Below, one piece after another: positions 22,716 through 32,958 of a stretch of DNA of 64,000 nucleotides; positions within the stretch are counted from its first letter, which is position 1; each line of letters opens with the position of its first letter. Source of the stretch: Coenobita brevimanus (Eukaryota; Arthropoda; Malacostraca; Decapoda; Coenobitidae); the NCBI GenBank assembly GCA_032717465.1, contig CM064748.1, positions 9,009,392 through 9,073,391 of the forward strand. The letters are read 5' to 3'. The translations under genes were made by a program, and so were the position numbers. The notes beneath the pieces are model-generated. The model saw only the letters and a program-made list of their open reading frames with translations. It was not told the origin of the DNA and searched no databases.

Positions 22716-22868
22716 TTCCTCTGCCGCCTTTGCCCTGTCTGCCAGTCTGCTGTCCGTGCTTTGCTCCTTCACTGGAGCCTTTTTTTGCATTTTCCCTGAT
22801 GGGCTCTCATGTTTGCCCATTCCCCACCATGCTGTGGGGAGAATATTCCACAAACAAACAAACAAAGT
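22716..22868 (+). mobile_element. 3' end of a short non-autonomous retroposon (H3 fragment)
   Basis: This plus-strand fragment matches the 3' end of the element at 60939-61703: TTCCTCTGCCGCC, then CCTGATGGGCTCTCATGTTTGCC, a CCCCACCATGCTGTGGGG hairpin (22822-22839), GAATATTCCA and a CAAA tail (22850-22866). Its upstream part is cut off by copy A. It lies tail-to-tail with the 3' end of element H. Confidence 0.7.
22822..22839 (+). other. 3'-terminal hairpin of H3
   Basis: CCCCACCATGCTGTGGGG folds into a short stem just before GAATATTC and the tail. Equivalent hairpins end H, H2, copy C and copy F. Confidence 0.6.
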
Positions 22869-22903
22869 CAGAGCAGTTGTTGTTGTTGTTGTTGTGATAC
22901 TTG

Positions 22904-22921
22904 CCTCACAACATGGTGAGG
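22904..22921 (-). other. 3'-terminal hairpin of element H
   Basis: CCTCACCATGTTGTGAGG forms a stem just before the tail. The A-T pair in the stem replaces the C-G pair of H2 and F, a compensatory difference. Confidence 0.6.
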
Positions 22922-23053
22922 ACACAGGCAAACATAGAGCCCGTCAGGGAAGAAGCAAAGTTGCTCTCAAAAAGAGAGCATAGCTGTGACGAGACTAAGA
23001 CGAAGCAGCAAGGGCATGACAAGATCAGAGGTGGATCGGCAGTTACGAGAGCA

Positions 23054-23064
23054 GTCTGGTGGCT
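23054..23064 (+). repeat. Target-site duplication of copy B, left
   Basis: GTCTGGTGGCT precedes the first base of copy B. The identical 11 bp follows its poly(A) at 29340-29350. Confidence 0.9.
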
Positions 23065-23315
23065 CACTCCCTGCCTAGACACCGTCTGATGCAGAGCTCT
23101 GACTGTTTTTCCACTGGTGCTGGACTCAGTCTCATTTACTAGTGGCGATTTTTCGCCTGTTTTCTCAGCTTTTGCCACTTTTGAGACTTAGTCTCTGGCA
23201 CTGAGAAAGGTTTTTTAGTCGTTTTCCAGGTTTTCCTGGGACTCTGTCTCTGTTTGCCTGTGTGTGATTGGCAGTGTGTTAGAGTTTTTTTTTTTTTTTG
23301 GCCTGCCGTTAGTGT

Positions 23316-23412
23316 CCTTCACTGTAGTACGACGCTGAACCCTGAAGGGGTGCCGTTAGGGCACTTCCATGAAGGGGGGCCTTTAGGGCCCGGTTATAGG
23401 AGGCAGTGAGGG
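23316..23412 (+). promoter_or_regulatory. Structured 5' UTR domain, copy B
   Basis: The closing stem CCTTCACTG (23316-23324) pairs with CAGTGAGGG (23404-23412), one pair being T-G. The interior holds GTACGACGCTGAAC, CCCTGAAGGGG, TGCCGTTAGGGCA, a GGGCC-TTTA-GGGCC hairpin and GGTTATA. Confidence 0.65.
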
Positions 23413-23616
23413 CGGCTCTGTTATTTTAGGGAAGACAAGAAAAGGGCAGTGGGGGGGCCTCCCATCGCCCTTTAGAGGGCGGGGAGCATAGGTTGCCCGT
23501 CACTGTAGGGACCTTGGCCACTTTTGCTGTTTTTTGTTTGTGCTGTTTGAGTGGTTGTGTATGTGAGATGTGTGTGTGTGTGTTGACTGAGTTTTTTTGC
23601 TGCTTGTGTGAGCAGC

Positions 23617-25581
23617 ATGAAGGGATCTAGCATCCCTAGGCCCCAGGGGCATTCCCGCCTCCTGCTCCCTCAGTCGAGGCTCTCCAACCTGTGTCCTGCT
23701 ACAGGCACGAAGAGGGAGTGTCACTTTTCTGACTCAAGCTCCCACTCGTCAGCTCACGAGGTTTCTTGTGCTGACCCCTCTCTACCAAAGTCTACGGGAG
23801 TGGTACCTCGCTCGCGTGGTGCCTCTACCTGTTCTGCTAAGGCAGCCCGCTGACATGAGGCTATGGAGGAGGTTGCACCTGCTCCACCCTCTCTCTCTTC
23901 CACCAAGGGCACTTCAGCTTCCCTACGTGCAGCTGCCAGCCCTAATCTACGGCAAGGCACCCCCGTGAACTGAGCCCTCGGTCCGCAGCCTCGCGCTCCC
24001 ACCTGCGCACCCTCTCACGAGCCTAGGCCGGTTAGGTCTCCTCGTATTCCCAAGCGGCTGGAGGTCCTGTTGGAGGCTCCTGCTGCGACTCAGATCTCCC
24101 CCTCTGCTGATCCTGCTCTGCATGAGGATGAGGGTTTCACCCCCGTGGCACGCAAGGGATCGAGGCGTGGTCGCCAGGGAAACGGCCCTTCTCCGGCAGT
24201 ATGTACTGGGCCTCCTCTCAGGGATCCCCCTGCTGCTCGTCCCTCCGTGTCAGTAGCTGTGCGTCCGCCGCCCCGCTCTGCATTCCCAGCTTTCCATGTG
24301 CCGGTCCAGGACGGGCATGCGACGAGTTACGACGCCGTGGCTGCACTAGAGCGTCACCTGCCAGGGCTACGCTGCTCCAACCTGATAGGACGGGATGGAA
24401 GCTCGGTGTTGGTGCCGAAGGACGAGGGAGCTTATGACCTCTTGAGAACAGCTCTGCAGGACGAGGCCTCCCCAGTCAAGCTAGTCGAACTGACGCCCGG
24501 CCAACAGTCAATGAAGGCAGTCGTCATGGGTTATCCCTTGCGGTTGCCTATGGAGATACTGCTACAGCACCCTCAGGTCGAAGAGGCAACCCGCTACCAG
24601 AAAGCGCGGACCAGGGAGGAGACTCGACAGGTCATCGTCACCCTGCGGGGTCCTCTGATCCCTGTGATCGACCTGGGGAACTGGGGAGAATATCACCTTC
24701 GCCCCTTCACCCCGGAGCCAATCTGTTGCTACAGGTGCCAGCGATATGGGCACCACAGAGCCACTTGCAACCGGGCCACAGTCTGTGGGATGTGCAGTGG
24801 CCCGCACGAAACGGAGAGGTCCTTGGCCAAGTTCAAGGCCAAGAAAGCTGTCTCTACCCGCTGCCCCAACTGCTCGGGAAAACATCATGTGTGGTACCCC
24901 AGCTGCCCAACCAGAGTTGCACTTGTCGATCGAGGGCGAGAACGCCAAGTCACCTGGGTAAGGAGCAACAGGCGAGCAGCAACAAACCGGCACCTCTGGG
25001 AACTTTCATTTGGGGGCAGCAACGCCGTCCAGCAGCGACTGTACCCCCAGTGCTAGACAAGGCAGGGTTTCCGCCCCTCCAACCTGCTCTCACTCGTCAC
25101 ACGACTACTGCGGAGGTCCATCACCCTCCTCCCCCCCAAGTTCGGCAGACAGTCGAGGAGTTTACTCCACCCATGCCCCACAACACGGGCTCTCCTCTCA
25201 TAGTCTTCACCAGGGAAGAATTGCGTACGCTGGGGATGGAAATTGCTACAAGCTTGGCTCAGATGCTATGGACGCTTCTCGGCAGGCCTCTGGAAACAGG
25301 CCGTGAACGTCATCGTCGACCAAGTGGTGGAGGCAAAACAACACCCGTGCTCTTCTTCCCTGGTACCTCCTGCATCACCTCCCACACAGACAACCGTGGA
25401 AGAGCCGCTTCTCACCCAGCTTCTCTTGCCTTGCCCTCGTATGCCAGTCAACATTCCTTCGGGGTTCACACCAGCCACAGCAGCGATCGAGGAATAGCAC
25501 AGGGCCCTTGGCCTCCAGACAGATCATCCCCAGTGCCAGACACCGCTGCCAGCCTCCGAGTCCTACAGTGGAATTGTTTAG
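23617..25581 (+). pseudogene. Copy B ORF1
   Basis: The start is the ATG at 23617 (MKGSSIPRPQGHS), which matches the starts of copies D and G. Two in-frame TGA codons (23851-23853, 23971-23973) replace CGA of copy D. The conserved DEDGFTPVARKGSRR motif, an unassigned central domain (YDAVAALERHLPGL to LGNWGEYHLRPF) and three zinc knuckles follow (about 24726-24920). The second knuckle has lost its last Cys (ETERSL instead of ETERCL). A frameshift lies at about 24960. The natural end is recognisable as YSGIV and a TAG at 25579-25581, inside the start of ORF2. The ancestral protein would bind element RNA. Confidence 0.82.
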
Positions 25582-28500
25582 GGGCATGGAGCAAGCTCGC
25601 CCACCTTCAGGAAGCGGCTGCCAGGGACCATCCTCATGTAATTCTACTGCAAGCGACCCTGCTCCCGGATAATACCACTTTTCGTCTCTCGGGGTACACC
25701 ACCAATCTCCTTCCGTATGTTCGTGGCGTCACACGGGAATGTGCCGTTCTGGTTCAGGACCACATTGCGTGCACGGATTGTGAGCCCCCTCCTTTCTGAG
25801 GACCTGATGTGGAGGTCCAGGGCGTGGTTCTCCATCTGGCTACGTCGCCCCTGATGTATAATGTATACCGGAGCCAAAGGGGCACCCTGGAGTTGGAAGA
25901 CCTGTTCTCCCAGGCTACCAGGGGAGCCGTGTACATAGGGGGCGACTTTAACGCCCACCACGCCTTTCTATCTTCGTCTCTTCAGTCCAATGAAGCAGGA
26001 CGGCACATCTCTTTGGTTCTGGAGGAGATGGGTGGTGTCTCCCTATTAAATGATGTGGCAGAGGCCACCCATATTGCGGGAGGTCGCCTCGATCTCTCCC
26101 TAGTGTCGGCATCACTAGTGGGCTTGGCGTCTTGGTCACTCCACCCCCACCTTGCAAGTGATCACTTTGCCCTTATTGTTTACCTGCCTCTCGCTCCCCT
26201 CCTACCACCCCCACCTCCTCCACCATGGTGGGACCTACGCAAAGCAGACTGGATGGCCTTTGCCCGTGCTCTCACGGCGGCCTTTGAGACATCTCCTCCT
26301 GTCTCAGACCTCGAGAGCAGAGCAGATCAGGTAGCAAGTATTTTGGCACAAGCTGCTTCTCTTGCTATCCCGCTGCGGCAGCGCTCGACGAGGTGCTACC
26401 GAGACGGCTGGTTCTACTGCGATAGGGTCAAGGAACTGAACCGGAGACTCAATGCGGCACGCAAGCAGTACCGACGGCGCTGTACATCTCTGCACCGCCG
26501 GTACCTGGTTGCCGTCACGCGGCATGTGGCTTCTGAGAAGCGCCGCCTTGGGGAGGAGGCGTGGATCAGATGGTGTCGTTCCCTAGACTCTCACTCCACT
26601 CTCCGTGAGATGTGGAGGAGAATCAGGTCCGTCTCTGATCCACGCCCTCCTCGCCCTCCCTCCCATCCTGACCCTGCCGCTGAGGCCAGCAGTCTTGCTC
26701 AGCACTTCGCTGACCGCTCTGCCTCTTCTAATCTCCCGCAGTCTGTCAGAGCCCTACAGGCGCAGGTGTCCACCTCTCGCGCTGCAGCAATTCAGGCAGC
26801 GTGTGATAGGCATGACCCTGCTGACTGTCCGATCACCAGTGGGGAGCTCCACAAAGCGCTGCAGCGTAGGGAGGGCACTACGCCGAGGCTCGACTGGCTC
26901 ACATACTCTCTCCTGTCACATGCTGGAGATTGTGGCACAGAACGTCTACTTGATCTGCTCAACCTCTCGTTGTCTGAGGGGCGTCTGCCGAGGTCGTGGA
27001 AGGCAGCTGTTATCCACCCAATTCTGAAGCCTCGTGATCCCGCCGCCATGCGCCCCATCTCCCTTCTCAGCTGTGTTGCTAAGATGACTGAGAGGGTTGT
27101 GCGGTTTCGGCTTGCTCGGCGGCTGGGACCACTGCACCCAGGGATTTACGCCTACCATCCAGGCAGGAATACCACCCACTGCCTCGCGTCATTCCTTGGG
27201 GAGCTGAGGGGAGGAAGGGGAATGGCTGTCTTCCTCGACCTCGAGAAGCCTTTGAACTGGCAAGCCACACTGTAATCCTGGCGGCTCTTGCGGCCAGGGG
27301 TGTGGGAGGCAGGCTCCTATCCTGGATCCAGGATTATTTTAATGATCGATCTGCAGGGGTCCGATTCCAGGGACACCGTTCCCCCTTTCACCTACATCCT
27401 AACGGCACCCCCCAGGGTAGTGTTTTGAGCCCTCTCCTTTTTAACATCCTCATGGAGGGGCTCTTAACTGTAGAGTATGGACCTGGCATTACCCTCCTCT
27501 GCTATGCGGACGATCTGACCCTCGTCTTTACTAGGAGGGACTGCTTCACGCAGGCGGACTTGGCTCTTTCTCGTTTGCACGCCAAATGTACTGAGCTAGG
27601 GCTGAAGATAAATTTTAATAAGACAAAGTGTCTGCCCTTTGGACTCAGTCCCCCAGACTTTCCTATGCTGCTTGGGGGGCAGCAGCTCTCTCTTGTCACT
27701 GTGCATCAGTATCTGGGAGTCTGGCTTGACAGGGGTTTTACCTTTGCCTGCCATGTTCGATACCTGTGGGAGCGTGCTTCCACCAGACTGGCTGCTCTCC
27801 ATTATCTCTCCAAGCGGAGTTTGGGGGCGTCGTACTCAGTCCTCCGAACATTTTATATACATGCCATCCGATCCCTGGTGGACTACAGTGCCATCTGTTT
27901 GACCGGACTCGCTCCACCAGTCTCCAGATCTCTGGAGGTTATACAGAACAATGCACTCCGTATCATGCTGGGTGCTCTACCCTGGACCAGGATTGTCAAT
28001 CTCCGTATGGAGAGTGGTTTGCCTTCTCTGGCGCACCGTGTTGTGCTACGAGCGGCAGTCATCACTCTGCAGCTGATACGGTGCTGGCCCCACCTGCCTG
28101 TCTCTGCCCTGCTATGACGTCTTTTGTGTCGCCCACCCGAGCCTGCCACTCAGCGTGACTGGGCCCGGACTACAACTGCTGTTATCCATGGACTGGGAGC
28201 TGCTGCGAGCCTCTGCCAAGATCCTGACTCTCCCTCTCCTGGGTACACTGATCCACCACCATGGGACCCCCCTCTTTTTAAATTTGTATGCCCCTCTGAA
28301 GCCAAACCTCGAACTTCCATTCCTGCACTGCTCTGTCAAGAAGGTCTTAGTCGGGTTGCGGCTCTAGATTCACCAGACTCAGCCACTTATTTTACGGATG
28401 GTTCAGTATCCTCTGATGGCTCTGCTGGGGCGGCCTTTGTCTCTGGGCAAACAATTGAAGCTTGGCGACTCTCTCAGGGTGTATCCGCTTTTCAGGCAGA

Positions 28501-29229
28501 GCTTGCTGCTATCCTGGGTGCATTGCGCCACGCTCATCACCATCATCATCACCGTGTCGTAATTCACACAGACTCACTTTCCTCCCTTCAAAGGCTAAGA
28601 TCTTTCTCCTTTAAGGACAACGTCTTTCTTCAGATGGCAATTTTTACTTTTGCATCCCTTCTCGTCCGTAGGGGTGCCACTATTACTCTCCATTGGCTCC
28701 CAGGTCATGTTGGAATCAGCAGCAATGAGCGTGCTGATGACGCAGCACTCTCAGCTTGCACGCTTCCTGACGTCACATTTCAACTGCGACCCAGCCTATC
28801 GCACGTCATTAGCACTCTCACTGCTACCATTAGCAGGCCCTCTCGAGAGAGGAACATCAGCTTTTGGTGACAGAAGGCTCTCGCTCTGCTACATGGTATG
28901 CCACCACCACATCATATTCTCTTTTGTTACCCTTTAAAGGCATACCCAACTATATTGTAGTGAGGCTCAGGCACTTACGTCTGGGGTTTCCATGCTACAA
29001 ACAAATTGTCGGTACAGAGCCAGACCCGTGTACCCATTGTTTGGTCACATCTGTGGAGCCTCTCATTCACTATCTTCTGTACTGCCCAGCCACTACCATG
29101 CTCAGGTCTCACCCTGACACGACTTTTGCTTGGACAGGGGATGATTTCATAGATGCCTCTTGCATCGTTGCACGTTCTCCTCTAAAATTATTACTCACCA
29201 GAGTCAGGGAATACCAACCCCCTCGATAA
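25530..29229 (+). pseudogene. Copy B ORF2: endonuclease, reverse transcriptase, RNase H
   Basis: The endonuclease starts LRVLQWNCLG (25554). The catalytic Glu motif, LLQETLL in relatives, reads LLQATLL at about 25645, so the metal-binding Glu is Ala. A TGA at 25797-25799 interrupts it. GGDFNAHH and SDHFALIV are intact. The reverse transcriptase has motif A FLDLEK, where one lost A near 27248 shifts the frame, then PQGSVLSP and CYADDLTLVF (about 27500-27530). An in-frame TGA follows LLCRPP-upstream LL at 28115-28117. RNase H motifs FTDGS, AELAAIL, HTDSLSSL and NERADDAA are present. A shift near 28845 leads into the zinc-finger C-terminus (CTHCLVTSVEPLIHYLLYC). It ends PPR and TAA at 29227-29229. 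Confidence 0.88.
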
Positions 29230-29309
29230 TTCAAGCTTGCGCAAGTTAAGCGCATCTCTGACGGGCTCTTTGTTTGCCCGTGTCCCAGCATTGCTCGGAC
29301 GAATATCTC

Positions 29310-29339
<30 letters not shown>

Positions 29340-29340
<1 letters not shown>

Positions 29341-29350
29341 TCTGGTGGCT
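29340..29350 (+). repeat. Target-site duplication of copy B, right
   Basis: GTCTGGTGGCT, identical to 23054-23064, directly follows the poly(A) of copy B and one extra G. Confidence 0.9.
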
Positions 29351-29569
29351 ATATAGTTGACGAGGGCTGCACATGATGGATCGAACCCGTTGCCCTCACG
29401 GATGGCGACTTCCTCAGATGGAGATAGGGAGTTGGAGATGTATGCCTCACGGATCTTCTGATACAGAGTCTTGTAGATGAGAGGCAGTGCATTGTCATTG
29501 TTGATCGGATCCGTGAGGCAGAAGAGTAGCTCTTCTAGGTCCGCATCCGTGCTGGCATCGAGATCACGA
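29351..29569 (-). pseudogene. Element H, piece 3: C-terminal coding part
   Basis: On the minus strand the frame reads RDLDASTDADLEELLFC, then PLIYKTLYQKIREAY and GFDPSCAALVNYIATR. It joins the frame at 35931-35510 when copy C is removed at its 11-bp duplication, and ends at TAA 23043-23045 when copy B is removed. The acidic and hydrophobic pattern suggests a small helical domain. I do not recognise it. The poly-Phe end of the open frame here is only the complement of copy B's poly(A). Confidence 0.75.
29559..29569 (+). repeat. Target-site duplication of copy C, left
   Basis: CGAGATCACGA, repeated exactly at 35499-35509. Copy C lies between the two. Confidence 0.88.
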
Positions 29570-29590
29570 TGGTTGGTTGGTTTAGATTCG

Positions 29591-29607
29591 CCTCCTAAAT
29601 AGGGAGG
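29591..29607 (-). other. 3'-terminal hairpin and AACC tail of copy C
   Basis: CCTCCCTATTTAGGAGG folds just before CGAAT and the tail of AACC units (29585-29571). The stem differs in sequence from those of H, H2 and F but keeps pairing. Confidence 0.6.
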
Positions 29608-29665
29608 ACACGGGCAAAACAAAAGCCCGTCAGAGAAATTCTGTTAATAAAACAAGGATTATATA

Positions 29666-32600
29666 CTAGCGTGGGGGTGGGTACATGGCCATAACCCCCA
29701 AAAGAACAGACGTGGGTGTCCTTGCAATAAGCTCTGTTGCCAGTTGAAAGTCGTCAGCCCCAACATGAAGCTGCATCCCAATATTACACCAAAGTCGAGA
29801 TGTTGCAGGACAGTCCAGAACATAATGGAGCAGGGGCTGCTCACTGACCTTAAAGCAGTGAGGGCACGGCTCTGGGTTGCTGTTAGTCACCTGGCTGTAG
29901 CACGGGAACCCCAGGCATAAGCGGTGAAGTGGAACCAGTAGGTGGTTAGGTGTGCCATGGGGAACAGACACAGGTGTGTACTCTGTAGCTCTGGCATACC
30001 ACGTAGCAGAACGGGAGCCCTCCCATACCAAAAGCAGGACCCGCAGACCCATCATCACCAACAGACCCGTCAGTATAATAGACTGCAGTATCTGGAGTGA
30101 AGAAAGCTGCCACACGACTGAGAGCATCCTGGCGAAGAACAGCAGGAAAAGAGGACCTGGGAACCGCTATATTGGGCTCGACATATTTGATCACAGGTGA
30201 GAGCCAAGGAGGAGCAGGGGCATATGCAGGATTGGGCAAGCAGGACCACCACTAATGGCATCAGTGGCATCAAGCTTGCGAACTATGTCCGCAGCAAGCA
30301 GAATCCAATCACCTCCAGGGTGCGGATTTGGGGGCCGAGCAAGGGTACGCTGGAAGAGTACAGACACCGGAAGGTGGGGCCGATGCTGACAGAGCTGAGC
30401 AACGACAGCTGTTGTTCGTGCCCAAATGCGGTGCTGCAGAGAGGGAAAACCGCTCTCAGCCCGAAGGTTGACCAAGCGTGTCCAAGGAGGTGCACCGAGC
30501 AATATACACAGAGCAGTGTTCTGCAGGACTTCCAAAGAGAGGCGGAGTGACTCAGACACTCCGATTAGACATAGAGCCCCGTAATCCATAATGGAACGGA
30601 TAGCTTGTGAATAAAAAGTCCGTAGGAAGCTGTACGAGGCACCCAGGTTGCGGTGAGAAAGGGCTTTTAGGGCAGTAATGCGGGTAGCTGCTCGCTCCCG
30701 TATATAGCGGATATGAGTGGCAAACGTCAGACGGCTGTCGAACCATACACCCAGGTACTGGTGACAGCGAACGACATCAAGGCTATTACCCCCAAGTAGA
30801 AGGGGACAGTCAGGGTGGCGGAGACCAAAAGGCAGGCATTTAGTTTTTTGGAAATTGATTTTAAGGCCAAGCTCACAGCATTTGGCATGTAGACGGGAAA
30901 GCGCAGTTGGTGCCTGAGTGTAGCAGTCCCGTCTAGAAAAAACCAGTGCCAAGTCATCTGCATAGCAGAACAGAGTAACCCCTTGGCCATAGTCGACTGT
31001 AAGCAGGTCCTCAACTAAGACATTAAATAAAAGAGGACTCAGCACACTGCCCTGGGGTGTGCCATTGACATGCGAGTAGGGAGGGGATACTCTGCCCTGA
31101 AATCGAACACAAGCAGCACGGCTGTGGAAGAAGTCCCTCACCCAGGAGAGGAGGCGACCACCTAAGCCCTTCGCTGCGAGCGCCACAAGTACTGCGTCTG
31201 GGTTGGCAAGTTCGAATGCCTTCTCAAGATCGAGGAAGACAGCCATGCCACGACCACTCCTCAGCTCACCAAGAAAGGAGGCTAGGCAATGTTGAGCACT
31301 CCTGCCAGGGAGGTAAGCAAATAGCTGGGGATGGAGCGGCCCCAACCTCCAGACAAGTCGAGAGAGGACAAGCCTCTCAGCGGTCTTGGCAATGCAACTG
31401 AGGAGGGAGATTGGCCTCATGGTAGTCGGGTCTCATGGTTTGGGGATGGGGTGAATAATGGCTGTCTTCCACGATTCAGGGAGACGCTTTTCAAGCCACG
31501 AGCGATTGAACAGGTACAGGACACGCGCCTTCCCTTCCTGGCTTGTGCGAGCCAGGAGGGAGTAAACAAGGCCATCAGGGCCCGGAGCCGTATCCTTTCT
31601 GCTGCACAACACTCGATCTAGCTCCTCCACAGTAAAGGGGTGGTCTGCAGCATCAGGACGAGAGCAAGCAGCATTGACAGCATCCCTGCTGGGTCCTGCA
31701 AGGTGAGCTTGCAGGTCACTGACAGACTGTGGGAGGTTCGTTGTGGCAGTACGAGCAGCGAAATGGGCAGCAAGGCGATCTGCCTCACCTGCAGGGTCAG
31801 GATGTGATGGTGGCCAAGCTGGTCGGGGAGAAGAGACCGACTTGATTCTTGCCCACATCTCCCCAAGTGTGGAACGTGAATTAAGCGACCTACACCACCT
31901 CATCCAAGCCTCGTCCCGGATGTGGCGCTTTTCCTGCGAAACATGTCGCACCACTGCAGCCAGATATCTCCTAGTTGGAGAGAAAGGTCGCCGACAGTAG
32001 GCCTTACGAGCAGAGTTTAGCCGATGGTTCAGCTCCTGAACCCGCTCGTCATAAAACCAGTAGTCCTTAAGAAAGACCGTGGGGCGCTTGGTGAAGGGAA
32101 TACAGGCAGCAGTAGCGTGACGTAAGGCATGGGCAACCTGCTCCGCATGGTCCTCTAGGGAATGTGGGGGAACAGCCTTGTCCAAGGTGGTGTCAACTGT
32201 CTGTACATACTCGGGCCAATGTGCACGTCGTAAGTCCCAGCGAAGCGGAGGTGGTGATGGGGGTGGAAGAGAAGCAGCAGGCAATTCCATCACCACAGCA
32301 AAATGATCATTGGTGAGGATTCGGTGCAAGGACCACTTGGACACATCGGCAAGAGGTGCAGAGACTAGGGAGAGGTCAAGCCTCCCACCACGGACATGAG
32401 TAGACTTGGACAAGTCATTGAGTAAGGAGACCCCCGCAGTTTCCTCGAGGGCAATGGCAACATGTTGCCCAGCCTCATTCGCCGGGTGGGGTGAGTATAG
32501 GACGGGATGGTGGGCATTGAAGTCCCCCCCAATGAGGGTGGACTCAGCTGCAGCCTGATGGAGGAGCTCGCCAATGTCTAGAGTCCCAGCATGGCTCTTC

Positions 32601-32958
32601 TAAATGTTATAGACGGTTAAGGAGGTCATGGCGAGCTGCAAGATGACTCCTTGAACCTCAACACCCTCACCGCAGTGAATAGGAGGGCTACATTCTTTGC
32701 AAGGGATGTGATCCCGAACCAGGATGGCACACCCCTGCGCATCACCAGGGACCCTAGGGAGGAAGAAGCCATTGTATCCTCAGAGCCGAAAAGGGGGGCT
32801 GTGGGGTAGGAGTGTCTCTTGCAGAAGGAAGACATGAATATTCTCCCGGAAAGCCACCTCCTGGAGGTGAGGGAGCTTACTCCAAGCTCCTACGCAGTTC
32901 CACTACAGGACTCAGAGGCAATCAGCGTTGTCTGGGACCGTGGAGGGTAAGCAGTCTC
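29666..32958 (-). pseudogene. Copy C ORF2: endonuclease, reverse transcriptase, remnant RNase H
   Basis: The endonuclease runs from about 32958 with stops near 32775 and 32600. LLQETLLP, GGDFNAHHPVLY and TNDHFAVV (SDH motif changed to NDH) are visible. From 32413 one frame carries the linker and reverse transcriptase to 30191, broken only by a TGA at 31433-31435. Motif A is FLDLEKAFELAN, motif B PQGSVLSP and motif C CYADDLALVF. The frame shifts near 30230 into the start of RNase H (YYTDGSVGDDGSAGPAFG). Then about 400 bp holding the remaining catalytic residues are missing and the text resumes at EGSRSATWYA. The junction falls at a CTTTTGG shared by both sides in relatives. The zinc-finger C-terminus (CPHCFKVSEQPLLHYVLDC) ends PPR at 29666. 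Confidence 0.87.

Larger units (their letters stand above)
22876..23064 (-). mobile_element. Element H, piece 4: end of ORF, 3' UTR and CAA tail
   Basis: This is the 3' terminal piece of element H on the minus strand. It holds the last codons and a TAA stop (23043-23045), then about 150 bp of 3' UTR with CTGACGGGCTCTATGTTTGCC. A hairpin CCTCACCATGTTGTGAGG (22921-22904) and a CAA tail (about 22894-22876) follow. The terminal sequence is shared with copies B, C, F and G. Copy B separates it from piece 3 at 29340. Confidence 0.75.
23065..29339 (+). mobile_element. A-G family non-LTR element, copy B (full length)
   Basis: A complete insertion of about 6.27 kb bounded by the 11-bp duplication GTCTGGTGGCT. 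It starts CACTCCCTGCC and ends in 27 or so A residues (29312-29338). The order is 5' UTR (to 23616), ORF1, ORF2 with endonuclease, reverse transcriptase and RNase H, and a short 3' UTR. It is inserted near the 3' end of element H. All frames are broken. Confidence 0.92.

Noticed and set aside
29308..29340. Poly-Phe end of a minus-strand open frame
   Set aside because: It is the complement of copy B's poly(A). Only the part beyond 29350 belongs to element H.
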